Assembly: GCA_035310125.1 (NCBI GenBank)
Contig: DATGEP010000039.1
Coordinates: 1-17,053 of the forward strand
Length of the DNA stretch: 17,053 bases
Direction of reading: 5' to 3'
DNA from: DATGEP01 sp035310125
Lineage (GTDB): Bacteria > Chloroflexota > Ktedonobacteria > Ktedonobacterales > JADMIN01
Each line of letters begins with the position of its first letter. Position 1 is the stretch's first letter. The position numbers and the translations under genes were made by a program. The notes under the pieces were generated by a model that worked only from the letters and a program-made list of their open reading frames with translations, was not told the origin of the DNA and did not search any database. Shown piece after piece: positions 1 to 8,111 of this stretch.

Positions 1-217
1 GTACCCGCCGCACCATCATGAGGCGCACCGTTTGGGACTAAGGGTCAGCAATCCATCGACGGTATGCTCCCTAGTAGGAACGGTGTATACTGAGCACTAA
101 ACAGCGAGGCGGCGGCTTGAGGAGTGTACGTGGCGGGAAGGCAATTCCCTGCGATGAACACCTTCCCGCCTTGGCACGATTGCGCCATTTCCACGCAACA
201 AGTGAGATACATCCTGC
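1..217. other. Non-coding left edge with a long inverted repeat
   Basis: No convincing gene is seen here. A perfect 10-bp inverted repeat, GGCGGGAAGG at 132-141 and CCTTCCCGCC at 161-170, is separated by 19 nt. Its left arm can instead form a small hairpin, GGGAA 135-139 with TTCCC 145-149, so two mutually exclusive folds exist. There is no T-run after it, so a simple terminator is unlikely. A TATACT hexamer lies at 86-91, but no good -35 sits at the right distance. The segment immediately precedes the restriction-modification remnant and could be its old leader. Confidence 0.4.
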
Positions 218-397
218 ATGCACACAGTGACCCTCCCCCAGGTAGAGCGGCACCTCTTCGCCGCCGCCGATAGTCTGCGCGGCACGATGCGCATTCGGTC
301 CGAGGAAGCCTTTCGCGACACGCTCAAACATGGGCTCATGAATGACTTACTCACCGGCCAGGTCCGAGTGCCGGTAGCCGAGGAAGCAGCTGTATGA
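218..397 (+). pseudogene. Type I R-M remnant: hsdM start fused to hsdS end
   Basis: This 59-codon ORF runs from ATG 218 to TGA 395-397. Its first ~24 residues (TLPQVERHLFAAADSLRGTM) look like the N-terminus of type I DNA methyltransferase subunits HsdM, which usually continue into a conserved EYKxYIFGxLFLKR block that is absent here. Its last part (LKHGLMNDLLTGQVRVPV) looks like the C-terminal signature of specificity subunits HsdS (LKxGLMxDLLTGRVRV). Several hundred residues of HsdM and nearly all of HsdS are missing, so the ORF is best explained as an in-frame internal deletion joining the two genes. The stop overlaps the next possible ATG (ATGA at 394-397), as in intact operons. No function is expected. 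Family assignment is from motif memory only. Confidence 0.6.
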
Positions 398-423
398 ACA
401 CTGAAGTCACCGATAATGGCAAT

Positions 424-441
424 ACCTCTTCAGGAAGAGGT
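424..441 (+). promoter_or_regulatory. Inverted repeat over the Shine-Dalgarno of the Mrr-like gene
   Basis: ACCTCTTC (424-431) and GAAGAGGT (434-441) form perfect 8-bp arms around two bases. The right arm contains the purine-rich Shine-Dalgarno of the start at 448. It may be an operator, or a structure limiting translation; both are inference. Confidence 0.35.
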
Positions 442-447
442 GTAGAG

Positions 448-1021
448 ATGACTGAACGAACCGATCTCGTTCGTACCCCAATTTTCCCGCTCTATTCCGA
501 TGTACGCCAACTCCTCACGCTGTTGGACGGGGTGCCCAAGCCCCTGGTGACTGGCCTCATCCAGCGCGTCCATGACCAAATGGGCACACCACAAAACCCG
601 GTCGATTGGTCCGATCCCGATACCTGGATCCCAGAGCGGCTCGCTGGCGACCAGGCAGCATTTGCTCAACGTATCTGGCACCAAACCGACCACACCGTCA
701 ACCCGCGCTACATTGACGGCGCCTATCTCTTCATCAACAGTGAGAAGCTGCTTGTGCCGGATGCCGCGCGTATCTACCACCTGAGCGCTCGCGGCACCGC
801 TTTCTTACAGGATGATCCAGCGCTTGTCCGTGAACTGGATACCCATGAAGGCTTACCCCAACTCCTCGAGATCCTCGCCACCAAGACACGCGCCATGCGG
901 GGGGGACCTCTTACCGGAGTGGAGTGTCTTTCTGGCCGAGCATTCACGGTTCGGCACGCCCACGACCGCTAAAGATACCCTGCGACGGCGCCTGCGCAAC
1001 CTCGTCGAACGCGGACTCGTG
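448..1021 (+). pseudogene. Mrr-like restriction endonuclease, N-terminal half, frameshifted
   Basis: The start chosen is ATG 448, which has AGGAAGAGG seven bases upstream; ATG 394 in the same frame is an alternative. The product has winged-helix character: a first unit ending in IYHLSARGTAFLQDD, resembling the Y-LTxRGxxFL end of Mrr N-terminal domains, then a second unit ending TLRRRLRNLVERGLV. Between them the frame breaks at a run of seven G (899-905): frame 1 reaches TAA at 970-972, while frame 2 carries on with LLPEWSVFLAEHSRFGTPTTAKDTLRRRL. Six Gs would restore one frame. The catalytic Mrr domain (D...ExK) never appears; the sequence switches to recombinase-like protein just after 1021. 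It sits directly after the hsdM/hsdS remnant, as expected for an accessory nuclease of a type I locus. Family call is moderate; disruption is clear. Confidence 0.5.
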
Positions 1022-2448
1022 TACGTTCTCGCCCGTATTGCTCGCTACATTGAAGAGCAACCGTACATCTTCCCGTACCCATCGGCGGAAGATCTTCAGC
1101 GGTACATGTTCAAGACACTTATGCGCAGGACAGCCGGAGGGTACACATTCAGTTCGGGAAGCTCCATTCGGGCCTATTTTAGCAATCTTATCCTGGCAGG
1201 GCATGCCAAGATCGGCAAGGACGGAGATGGAAACGCGCTTTACTTGGCAAACGCATTCGAGGCGGCGATCCCAATGGAGATGGTAGCCGAGTCGTATGCG
1301 GCGATTATGGGGCATTATCCCGATGGCACCAAATCCAAGCGGAAGAAATATTCCACATGGAATCGCCAGATACCTGTCATGGAGTCGCCTGCTATCCTTC
1401 ACGGCCTGCTCCTAAGCGATGATGGCGCTGTCAGTTTTAGTGCGCACTACCAGAGAGGGATCCCTGCCTATGTGTGTCACCGGGGAGCAGCCAGAGATGG
1501 ATGGGTGCTGAGCAATAAAGTTGGCATCATGCGGCAAGAGAAGGCTTGGCAGGTCTCGTGCGAGGAGTTGGATCACATTGTTATCAAGCGGCTCTGCGAG
1601 TTAGCCTGCTATGACGCTGATATGTCCGGCAGGATTCAAGAGATTTGGGAGCGACGCAAGACCGCTGAAAACGACGAGGCATCCCTGCTTCAGAGACAAA
1701 TAGAGAAAGCAGAAGCCCAGATACGCCACGTGGACGATCTATTGACTGACCCGGAAACACTGTTGAGTGCTGGTGCCAAACGGCGGAATCTATTGAGGTT
1801 AACTGAGGCGGAAGCAGACCGCGACCGCCTACTCAACAAGCAAATCACCCAGGAACGACAGCGAGACCCAACAAAGGTCATACCCAACTTCTATCACATT
1901 TTGGCGCACCTACCCGTCGAATACAAACGCCTTGCACCCGAAGGGCAGAAGCGGCTGGCGCGTCAGGTGATTCAAGACATTCGGCTCAACATGCTCTCTG
2001 CGCACCTGTTTCGCTTACAGGTCACGTGGCAGACGGGTATCGCAGCCTGCCCGGATGTTGCCCTCGTGTGGCGGGGTATGACGCCCAATACAGCCGGGGC
2101 TTGGACACCGGAAGAAGACGATCTCATGTGGTCGCTGTATCCCAAAAGTCCACAGGTTGAAGTGATGCAGGCATTACCCTGTCGCGCGTGGGACCGGATA
2201 CGAGATAGGGCACAAGTCTTGGGTCTTCGTCGCGCCATCTCGCACGCTGGACCACACCCGTTCAACGTCTACCATCGCACGATGCGCTATGACGACCTGG
2301 AAGCAGCAGCACGGCTGGTAGACGATCCGGCACAACAGGATTGTCTACGTGAACTCGTCAACGTGTTGGCACAACAGACGGTGAGCGGGGGCTTTCGGCG
2401 CATTGGTGGCTTCCGCTCGATAGCGTCAGCTACGTGCGTAACGCTGAA
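1022..2448 (+). pseudogene. Large serine recombinase remnant lacking its catalytic domain
   Basis: The translation contains a recombinase-domain-like stretch (SSIRAYFSNLILAGHAKIG), then ILHGLLLSDDG...AYVCHRG, matching the zinc-ribbon region but without the usual paired cysteines. A coiled coil (about 1690-1860, rich in E/R/L) follows, then a tail with WTPEEDDLMWSLYP...LPCRAWDRIRDRAQVLGLRR, a SANT-like HTH found at the end of large serine recombinases. The N-terminal resolvase domain with the catalytic Ser is missing; upstream sequence is Mrr-like instead. Near 2386-2390 (five G) the frame appears to shift: frame 1 then reads LSAHWWLPLDSVSYVRNAE, a natural-looking C-terminus, whereas the open frame continues only as antisense of the SDR gene. 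The long open frame ending at 3334 is therefore not a real protein. No transposon ends were identified. Confidence 0.6.
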
Positions 2449-2476
2449 TCCAAGGCCGCAGCGGCCTCGCTCGATG

Positions 2477-3244
2477 TCAGCGCGGAGCCATGCGGATCGC
2501 ACCGTCCAGCCGGATTGTTTCGCCGTTGAGCATCGGATTCTCGACGATATGCTGCGCCAGCGCGGCGTACTCCTCCGGGCGCCCCAGCCGCGACGGGAAC
2601 GGCACCTGTTGGCCCAGCGAGATACGTGCCGGCTCAGGCAGACCTGCCAGCAGCGGCGTATCGAAGAGGCCCGGCGCGATACTGACGACGCGAATACCAT
2701 AGCGTGCCAGCTCGCGGGCGGCGGGCAGCGTCAGCCCTACAATGCCGCCCTTGGACGCCGAATAGGCCGCCTGCCCGATCTGCCCCTCGAACGCGGCGAC
2801 GGAGGCGGTATTGATGATGACACCACGCTCACCCTCGCCGTCCGGCTCATTCTCAGCCATCGCGGCGGCGGCCAGTCGCAGCGCATTGAACGTGCCGATG
2901 AGGTTCACCTGTATGACTTTGTTGAACTGACTCAGATCATGCGGCCCATGCTTGCCGATCACTTTGTCGGCGATGCCGATACCCGCACAGCAGACCAGGA
3001 TGCGGATACCGCCACTCCTGCCGGCTGCCGTCGCGACCGCATGCTCCATCGAACCGGCGTCGGTCACATTCGTTTCGATGAACTGCGCATGGTCGCCAAG
3101 CTCGGTCGCCAGCGCCACACCAGCATCTTTGTTCAAATCCGCGATGACGACGGTCGCGCCGTTGGCCACGAGACGGCGTACGGTGGCGGCGCCGAGCCCG
3201 GATGCGCCGCCTGTGACGAGGGCACTGGTTCCCGTTATCTTCAT
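2477..3244 (-). CDS. SDR-family NAD(P)-dependent oxidoreductase, 3-hydroxyacyl-CoA dehydrogenase-like
   Basis: This 255-residue protein is a classical short-chain dehydrogenase. Visible motifs are the cofactor loop TGGASGLG (11-18), Asp36 ending the second strand (favours NAD(H)), CCAG (85-88) in place of the usual NNAG, and the tetrad Asn114, Ser148, Tyr161, Lys165 (YSASK). The overall pattern resembles the HSD10 / type 2 3-hydroxyacyl-CoA dehydrogenase group, suggesting oxidation of a hydroxyacyl-CoA or another secondary alcohol, but the substrate cannot be fixed from sequence. The ATG at 3244-3242 was chosen; an in-frame GTG at 3256 directly abuts the GGAGGA and is too close to be used. 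GGAGGA lies 12 nt from the chosen ATG, slightly long. The gene is divergent from ferrochelatase and its 3' end abuts the recombinase remnant. Confidence 0.85.
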   Translation of the reverse strand: MKITGTSALVTGGASGLGAATVRRLVANGATVVIADLNKDAGVALATELGDHAQFIETNVTDAGSMEHAVATAAGRSGGIRILVCCAGIGIADKVIGKHGPHDLSQFNKVIQVNLIGTFNALRLAAAAMAENEPDGEGERGVIINTASVAAFEGQIGQAAYSASKGGIVGLTLPAARELARYGIRVVSIAPGLFDTPLLAGLPEPARISLGQQVPFPSRLGRPEEYAALAQHIVENPMLNGETIRLDGAIRMAPR

Positions 3245-3542
3245 GGCGAAATACACTCCTCCAGGGAGAACACCGCGCGCCGCCCCAGAGATATGCGCGG
3301 CGGACTGACCCGGCAGCGCGACACGCTACCGTGACTCTTCCAACTCTACAGCGCCGTGTGAGCCGCTGGCAAGCCTCACCCCGCGCATACCTTCCAGCGG
3401 AATGAGCGGACAAACCCTTTCTTCAACTCCCTGCCCTGCGCTATGAATATTGTGAATATGATGTACCACCGATCCCTCCGCTGACGTTGGCACACGCTCG
3501 ATTGCACGCGCTGCAACCGATCTCCGAAAGCGAGTGAAGCGA
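3245..3542. other. Divergent intergenic region between SDR and ferrochelatase genes
   Basis: About 300 bp should hold two outward promoters. No clear sigma-70 promoter was found on either strand. The one notable element is ATATT GTG AATAT at 3447-3459, an AT-rich inverted repeat that is also part of a direct repeat of TGAATAT (3444-3450 and 3453-3459) in otherwise GC-rich sequence. A TATGAT hexamer at 3457-3462 overlaps it but lacks a -35. It could be a regulator site. Confidence 0.3.
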
Positions 3543-4484
3543 ATGGCCGCACATGCCCGCGTCGGCGTGTTGTTGATGACCTATGGCTCGCCGGCTACGC
3601 TTGACGACATTCCAGAGTATCTGCAAAACGTGCGCGGCGGCCGCCCCGCCGATGCCGACCTCATCGCGGAGTTTCGCAGACGTTATGCGTTGATCGGGGG
3701 CTCGCCACTTTTACGTATTACGCAGGAGCAGGCAGAAGCCCTGGAGGACGAGCTGAACCGTGAGCATCCAGACGGACCGTGCTTCAACGTCGCGTGCGGA
3801 ATGCGCTTCGCTCCGCCGTACATTCGCGATGTCGTGCCAGAGCTGGCCGGCGACGTAGACACGCTCGTAGGCATCATTCTGTCGCCGCAGTACTCACCCA
3901 TCTTGATGCGCGGCTACCTTACGACGCTGACAGATGCGGTAAAGGAGCTGCATCGAGAGACCCTATCTCTCAAGGTCGCGGGCGATTGGCATCTTCAGCC
4001 AGATTTCCTCCGTGCCGTTGCACAGCGCGTCCGCGAGGCGCTGGATCGCTACCCACCGGACGTGCGCGAGCGCGTGCCGGTATTGCTGACGGCGCATAGC
4101 ATGCCCCTACGGGTGATCGAACAGGAGCCGGACTACATCACCCACTTGCATGAGACGGCGGAGCACGTCGCCGCGCTCGCCGGCCTTTTTTCGGAACGCT
4201 GGCAGTTCTGCTATCAGAGCGCCGGCCATTCGCCGGAGCCGTGGCTCAAACCCGACTTTGCCGATCTGATGCCCGAGCTGCGCGCGGCGGGGCACACACA
4301 CGTGCTCATCGCACCTGTGCAGTTCCTGGCGGACCATCTGGAAATCCTGTATGACATCGAGGTGGGCGCTCGCGAGCAGGCGGAGGCGCACGGCATCCAG
4401 TTCGCTCGCACCGAGTCCCTGAACACATTGCCATTGTTCATTCATGCCCTTGCCGGTGTTGTGACCAGCACGCTGGCGAGCTAG
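3543..4484 (+). CDS. hemH: Ferrochelatase (probably coproporphyrin ferrochelatase)
   Basis: The 313-residue product inserts ferrous iron into a porphyrin late in haem synthesis. Family motifs are VLLMTYGSP near the start, YLQNVRGGRP, YALIGGSPL, GMRFAPPYIRD, LTAHSMPLR with the metal-site His185, YQSAGHSPEPWLKPD, and FLADHLEILYDIE with Glu267. His185 and Glu267 correspond to the His/Glu pair of the Bacillus enzyme. Gram-positive-like lineages mostly use the coproporphyrin-dependent route, so the CpfC reaction is more likely than protoporphyrin chelation; this is inference. No other haem gene is in the window. The start could be GTG 3534 or ATG 3543; ATG is preferred because MAAHARVGVLLM fits the family length, though neither has a strong Shine-Dalgarno. 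The quinone oxidoreductase follows after 21 bp and is probably co-transcribed. Confidence 0.9.
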   Translation: MAAHARVGVLLMTYGSPATLDDIPEYLQNVRGGRPADADLIAEFRRRYALIGGSPLLRITQEQAEALEDELNREHPDGPCFNVACGMRFAPPYIRDVVPELAGDVDTLVGIILSPQYSPILMRGYLTTLTDAVKELHRETLSLKVAGDWHLQPDFLRAVAQRVREALDRYPPDVRERVPVLLTAHSMPLRVIEQEPDYITHLHETAEHVAALAGLFSERWQFCYQSAGHSPEPWLKPDFADLMPELRAAGHTHVLIAPVQFLADHLEILYDIEVGAREQAEAHGIQFARTESLNTLPLFIHALAGVVTSTLAS

Positions 4485-4505
4485 TCGTGGTAGGAGGACG
4501 AGTTT

Positions 4506-5474
4506 ATGAAAGCCATCCGCATCACTGAGCCGGGCGGACCGGAAGTGCTCCATCTGGACGAGGTGCCCACGCCGGAACCGGGCGAAGGGCAGGCTCGTGT
4601 CAAGCTGGAAGCGAGCGGTGTCAACTTCATTGACATCTACTTTCGCACCGGTCAATACAAGGCGCAGCTGCCTATGACGATTGGCAGCGAAGCGGCAGGC
4701 GTCGTAGATGCCGTCGGACCGGGAGTGACGGAGGTGCATGTGGGTGATCACGTCGCTTCCACCCAATTTGCCGGCGCGTATGCGGAGTACGCCGTGGCGC
4801 CGGCCAGGGGGCTGGTGCGCGTACCAGAGGGCGTGGGCTCCAGGGTAGCCGCCGCGGTGTTGCTGCAAGGCATGACGGCCCACTATCTGACGCATAGCAC
4901 GTTCCCGCTCAAGCGCGGAAACACGGCGCTCATCCACGCGGCGGCGGGCGGCGTGGGACTGTTGCTGGTGCAGATCGCGAAGCGGATGGGGGCGCGTGTC
5001 ATTGGTACCACGAGCACTGAGGAGAAGGGTGCGCTTGCCCGGCAGGCCGGCGCGGACGAGGTCATTCTCTACACTCAGCAGGATTTCGAAGCGGAGACGA
5101 AGCGCTTGACGGGTGGGCGTGGTGTAGATGTCGTCTACGATTCCGTCGGCAAAACGACGTTCGACGCCAGCATGAATTGTCTGCGTCCACGCGGCTATCT
5201 CGTGCTATTCGGCCAGTCCAGTGGTGCGGTTGCGCCAGTGGACCCGCAGACGCTCAACTCGAAAGGCTCGCTCTTTCTGACACGCCCGACGCTGGCTCAC
5301 TATATTGCCAGCCGCGATGAGATGGAATGGCGCGCCAGTGATATCTTCAGCTGGATCGCGGCGGGCGAGCTGTCGGTGCGCATTGGTCGAGAGTCTCCGC
5401 TGGCGCAGGCCGGCGCGGCTCAAGAGGCGCTCACTGGCCGCCAGACGACGGGCAAAGTGCTCCTGATTCCGTAG
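4506..5474 (+). CDS. NADPH:quinone oxidoreductase, zinc-free MDR family
   Basis: The 322-residue protein is a medium-chain reductase of the zeta-crystallin/QOR type. It has the N-terminal GroES-like fold (MKAIRITEPGGPEVLHLDEVPTP), the IGSEAAGVV motif (59-67), and a Rossmann loop AAAGGVG (145-151) followed by AxRMGARVIGTTST, a pattern typical of NADPH binding. The Cys/His/Glu ligands of zinc alcohol dehydrogenases are absent, as usual for QORs. It would reduce quinones or other alpha,beta-unsaturated carbonyls using NADPH. The start ATG has GGAGGA eight bases upstream. It sits 21 bp after ferrochelatase on the same strand, so a shared transcript is likely, although no direct metabolic link is known. 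Confidence 0.88.
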   Translation: MKAIRITEPGGPEVLHLDEVPTPEPGEGQARVKLEASGVNFIDIYFRTGQYKAQLPMTIGSEAAGVVDAVGPGVTEVHVGDHVASTQFAGAYAEYAVAPARGLVRVPEGVGSRVAAAVLLQGMTAHYLTHSTFPLKRGNTALIHAAAGGVGLLLVQIAKRMGARVIGTTSTEEKGALARQAGADEVILYTQQDFEAETKRLTGGRGVDVVYDSVGKTTFDASMNCLRPRGYLVLFGQSSGAVAPVDPQTLNSKGSLFLTRPTLAHYIASRDEMEWRASDIFSWIAAGELSVRIGRESPLAQAGAAQEALTGRQTTGKVLLIP

Positions 5475-5773
5475 CTCCGCGCCACCAAAAGTCCGGGTCC
5501 CGCGGAATGTGCTCGGTTCTTGACAATTCGGCTATTTTGGGGCAAACTACTTAGGTTGGGTTTGTGCCGCGCTCGTCAGGTGGCAGCGCACCACAAGGCG
5601 CGCTCCACTCTGCGTCCGCACCCCATTTTCTTTTGATTTCTTTGGTTCCATCTCACCCCAGCGCGGGAAAAGAAGAGCATTGCTATGTGTGCTTAACCAG
5701 GGCGCTCGCCATTACAGCAGGATAGGCCGCGAGTCGCCATCTCTGGCCCGGACACAAACACTGCACCGCGTTG

Positions 5774-5813
5774 GGCTGGACCTCCCTATATGGAGAGGCC
5801 AGCCTACGTTTTT
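5774..5813 (+). terminator. Terminator-like hairpin in the infB leader
   Basis: GGCTGG (5774-5779) pairs with CCAGCC (5799-5804). The stem continues as CCTC/GAGG and CC/GG with one bulged A on each side and closes on the loop TATAT (5787-5791), giving 12 pairs. It is followed by TACG and five T (5809-5813), the layout of an intrinsic terminator 30 nt before the infB start. Lying between upstream sequence and infB, it either ends transcription from upstream or acts as an attenuator of infB. Confidence 0.55.
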
Positions 5814-5814
5814 G

Positions 5815-5830
5815 CCGGGGAGTGTCCCGG
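5815..5830 (+). promoter_or_regulatory. Hairpin touching the infB Shine-Dalgarno
   Basis: CCGGG (5815-5819) pairs with CCCGG (5826-5830) around GAGTGT. The right arm includes the first two G of GGAGGGAGG, so folding could limit ribosome access. It starts directly after the T-run of the preceding terminator-like hairpin. Confidence 0.4.
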
Positions 5831-5842
5831 AGGGAGGGCATT

Positions 5843-7945
5843 ATGCCAGATACAACATCACGACCGGCTCCGAGCGGACCATCTAGCTCGGATCGCGGGC
5901 GAGCGCCCGCTCCCGCACGCCCGGCATCGAATATGACGGCTCGGCCCGCTGGCGGACCTGGTGGAAACGGTGGCATGCGGTCGGCGGCTGCTCCCGCCGG
6001 AACCCGTTTCGCTGGAGGCGCACGGCCCGCTGGAGGCCCTCGCCCCGCCGGTGGAAGCGGACGTCCCGCCGGTGGAAATGGACGCCCCGGTGGCGCGCAT
6101 GGCCGTCCCGGGCAGCGTGGCGGCCATGGCCGCCCACCCAGCGGCGCACCCGCCGCGAGCAGCCGCGTTGCCGCACCACCTAAGCCGAGCGGACCCGTCG
6201 CATTGCCCGCACAGGTGATGGTGAAGGATCTCGCCGACCTGCTCTCCGTCTCCGTCAACGAAATTATTCGCACGCTGATTGGTCAGGGCATCTTCGCCAG
6301 CATCAATCAAGTGGTGAAATATGACGAGGCTGCCAGGGTCGCCACCGCGATCGGCTATGAGCCGGAAGAGGCCGCCGCCGCCGGTCCAGCGCCAGCGGTC
6401 GCCGCTCGCTCCGAGGCAGTGAGCATCGGCACGCAGGCCCATGCCGAAGATATTGGCCGGGTAACGCGCCCACCAGTCGTCACAGTGATGGGCCACGTGG
6501 ATCACGGCAAGACCTCGCTCCTCGACGCCATCCGGAACACCCGCGTGGCAGCGGGCGAAGCCGGCGGCATCACGCAGCATATCGGCGCGTACCAGGTCGA
6601 AGTCAACGACCGCAAGATCACCTTCCTGGATACGCCGGGTCACGAGGCATTCACGCAGATGCGCGCGCGTGGCGCCCAGGTGACGGACATCGCCGTCATT
6701 GTTGTCGCCGCGGACGACGGCGTGATGCCGCAGACCATCGAGGCCATTGACCACGCGCGTGCCGCCAAGGTGCCTTTGGTCGTTGCATTGAACAAGATTG
6801 ACAAGCCGGGCGCGAATCCCGACAAGGTGAAGCAGCAGCTTGCCGATCACGGCGTTGTCATTGAAGAGTACGGCGGCGATGTGATTTGCGTGCCGGTCTC
6901 CGCCAAGAAGAACATTGGCATTCCCGAACTGTTGGAAATGCTGCTGCTCGTGGCGGATGTGGAAGACCTGAAAGCGAACCCGAATAAGCACGCGCAGGGC
7001 GTTATCATCGAGGCACGGCTGGATAAAAACACCGGCCCAACGGCCTCCGCGCTGATCTCGGAAGGAACGCTCAAAGTCGGCGATATTGTCGTGGTCGGCA
7101 CCATCTCGGGCAAAGCTCGCGCCATGTTCGACGACACAGGCAAGCGCATCAAGAAAGCAGGACCAAGCACGCCCGTCAGCCTCCTTGGTTTACCAGAAGT
7201 GCCCGCCGCCGGGGATCGCCTGGAAGTGGTGTCGGACGAGAAAGCGGCCCGCACGCTCGTCGAGCAGCGCCGCAATGCCGCTCTGGCCGCCGCGCATGGC
7301 AATATCTCCCTTGATACGCTCTACATGCAAATGCAAGAGGGCAAGGTCAAGGAGCTCAACCTGCTCGTGAAAGGCGACGTGCAAGGGTCCGTCGAGGCGA
7401 TCAAGGGGACTCTGGCCCGTGCCGGCGACGAAAGTCTCAAAGTACGCTTGATCCACGATGGCGTCGGAAACGTCAGCGAGACGGATGTACACCTCGCGGC
7501 GGCATCGAAGGCCATCATCATCGCCTTCAATGTGAAGGTGGATGGCCCAGCCCAGCGCGTCGCTTCCAACGACGGCGTGGACATTCGCTCATACGATGTC
7601 ATATACAAGCTCATGGACGACATTGATGCCGCGCTGAAGGGCCTCCTGGAGCCAGTGTACAAGGAACAGATAGATGGTCATGCGGAGGTCTTGCAGATGT
7701 TCAAGGCGGGGCGCCGGTATATCGCTGGCTGCCGCGTCACCGACGGCAAGATCGTACGCTCCTCCACGGCGCGTATCCTTCGCGGCGGCAAGCCAGTCTT
7801 CAACGGGCTGATCGAGTCGCTGCGTCGCGGGAAAGACGATGCGCGCGAAGTCTTGCAGGGCTTCGAGTGCGGCATGCTCTTCGAGGACTTCAACGAGGTC
7901 GAGGTTGGCGACATCGTAGAGACCTACAGCCAGGTTCGGGTGTAG
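5843..7945 (+). CDS. infB: Translation initiation factor IF-2
   Basis: IF-2 is the GTPase that brings fMet-tRNA to the 30S subunit and promotes 50S joining. The 700-residue product has a low-complexity Gly/Pro/Arg/Ala linker (about 1-115), the IF2-N winged region (VALPAQVMVKDLADLLSVSVNEIIRTLI, 119-146), and a G domain with G1 GHVDHGKT (217-224), G3 DTPGH (263-267), G4 NKID (317-320) and G5 SAK (353-355). Beta-barrel and C-terminal tRNA-binding domains follow, ending GDIVETYSQVRV. The length is at the short end of the family, with only a short N-terminal extension. ATG 5843 is chosen because GGAGGGAGG lies five bases upstream; an upstream in-frame TTG (5771) falls inside the leader hairpin. 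Unusually, nusA, ylxR and rbfA are not adjacent. Confidence 0.97.
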   Translation: MPDTTSRPAPSGPSSSDRGRAPAPARPASNMTARPAGGPGGNGGMRSAAAPAGTRFAGGARPAGGPRPAGGSGRPAGGNGRPGGAHGRPGQRGGHGRPPSGAPAASSRVAAPPKPSGPVALPAQVMVKDLADLLSVSVNEIIRTLIGQGIFASINQVVKYDEAARVATAIGYEPEEAAAAGPAPAVAARSEAVSIGTQAHAEDIGRVTRPPVVTVMGHVDHGKTSLLDAIRNTRVAAGEAGGITQHIGAYQVEVNDRKITFLDTPGHEAFTQMRARGAQVTDIAVIVVAADDGVMPQTIEAIDHARAAKVPLVVALNKIDKPGANPDKVKQQLADHGVVIEEYGGDVICVPVSAKKNIGIPELLEMLLLVADVEDLKANPNKHAQGVIIEARLDKNTGPTASALISEGTLKVGDIVVVGTISGKARAMFDDTGKRIKKAGPSTPVSLLGLPEVPAAGDRLEVVSDEKAARTLVEQRRNAALAAAHGNISLDTLYMQMQEGKVKELNLLVKGDVQGSVEAIKGTLARAGDESLKVRLIHDGVGNVSETDVHLAAASKAIIIAFNVKVDGPAQRVASNDGVDIRSYDVIYKLMDDIDAALKGLLEPVYKEQIDGHAEVLQMFKAGRRYIAGCRVTDGKIVRSSTARILRGGKPVFNGLIESLRRGKDDAREVLQGFECGMLFEDFNEVEVGDIVETYSQVRV

Positions 7946-8047
7946 CTCCCCCAACCCATTTTCCCACATGTCCTGGGAAACGCGTGCAGTCCGTTGGTGC
8001 CTGGTATTCGGCGGTCACTCAGCGAAATCTAACGCGCAGTATTCCTT

Positions 8048-8090
8048 GCCGGCGCGCCTGCTTACTAGTCGGGTGCGCCGGCATTTCTTC
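8048..8090 (+). terminator. Probable terminator after infB
   Basis: GCCGGCGC (8048-8055) pairs perfectly with GCGCCGGC (8075-8082). The stem can extend inward through GCCT/GGGT with wobbles. ATTTCTTC follows, a weak T-rich tail. It is about 100 bp after the infB stop and before the aro promoter. Confidence 0.5.
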
Positions 8091-8111
8091 ACGGTCCGCG
8101 CGTCTCCTCAC

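Larger units (their letters stand above)
5475..5842 (+). promoter_or_regulatory. infB upstream region and structured leader
   Basis: No gene is seen in these 368 bp. A TTGACA occurs at 5520-5525, but the hexamer 17 bp later (CAAACT) is poor, so no promoter is claimed. Pyrimidine-rich sequence occupies about 5620-5660. The last 70 bp hold two hairpins, annotated separately, ending at the Shine-Dalgarno GGAGGGAGG (5829-5837). Confidence 0.4.

Noticed and set aside
812..3334. A single 840-residue protein in the open plus-strand frame
   Set aside because: It merges the end of the Mrr-like remnant, a recombinase remnant and the antisense of the SDR gene; only 1022-2390 is recombinase-like.
5520..5548. 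Sigma-70 promoter for infB with a perfect TTGACA
   Set aside because: The hexamer at 17-bp spacing is CAAACT (3 of 6), and no better -10 occurs at 16-18 bp.
5858..6991. Long minus-strand open frame opposite infB
   Set aside because: It is an antisense shadow of the GC-rich IF2 gene, with His/Arg-rich composition and no family resemblance.
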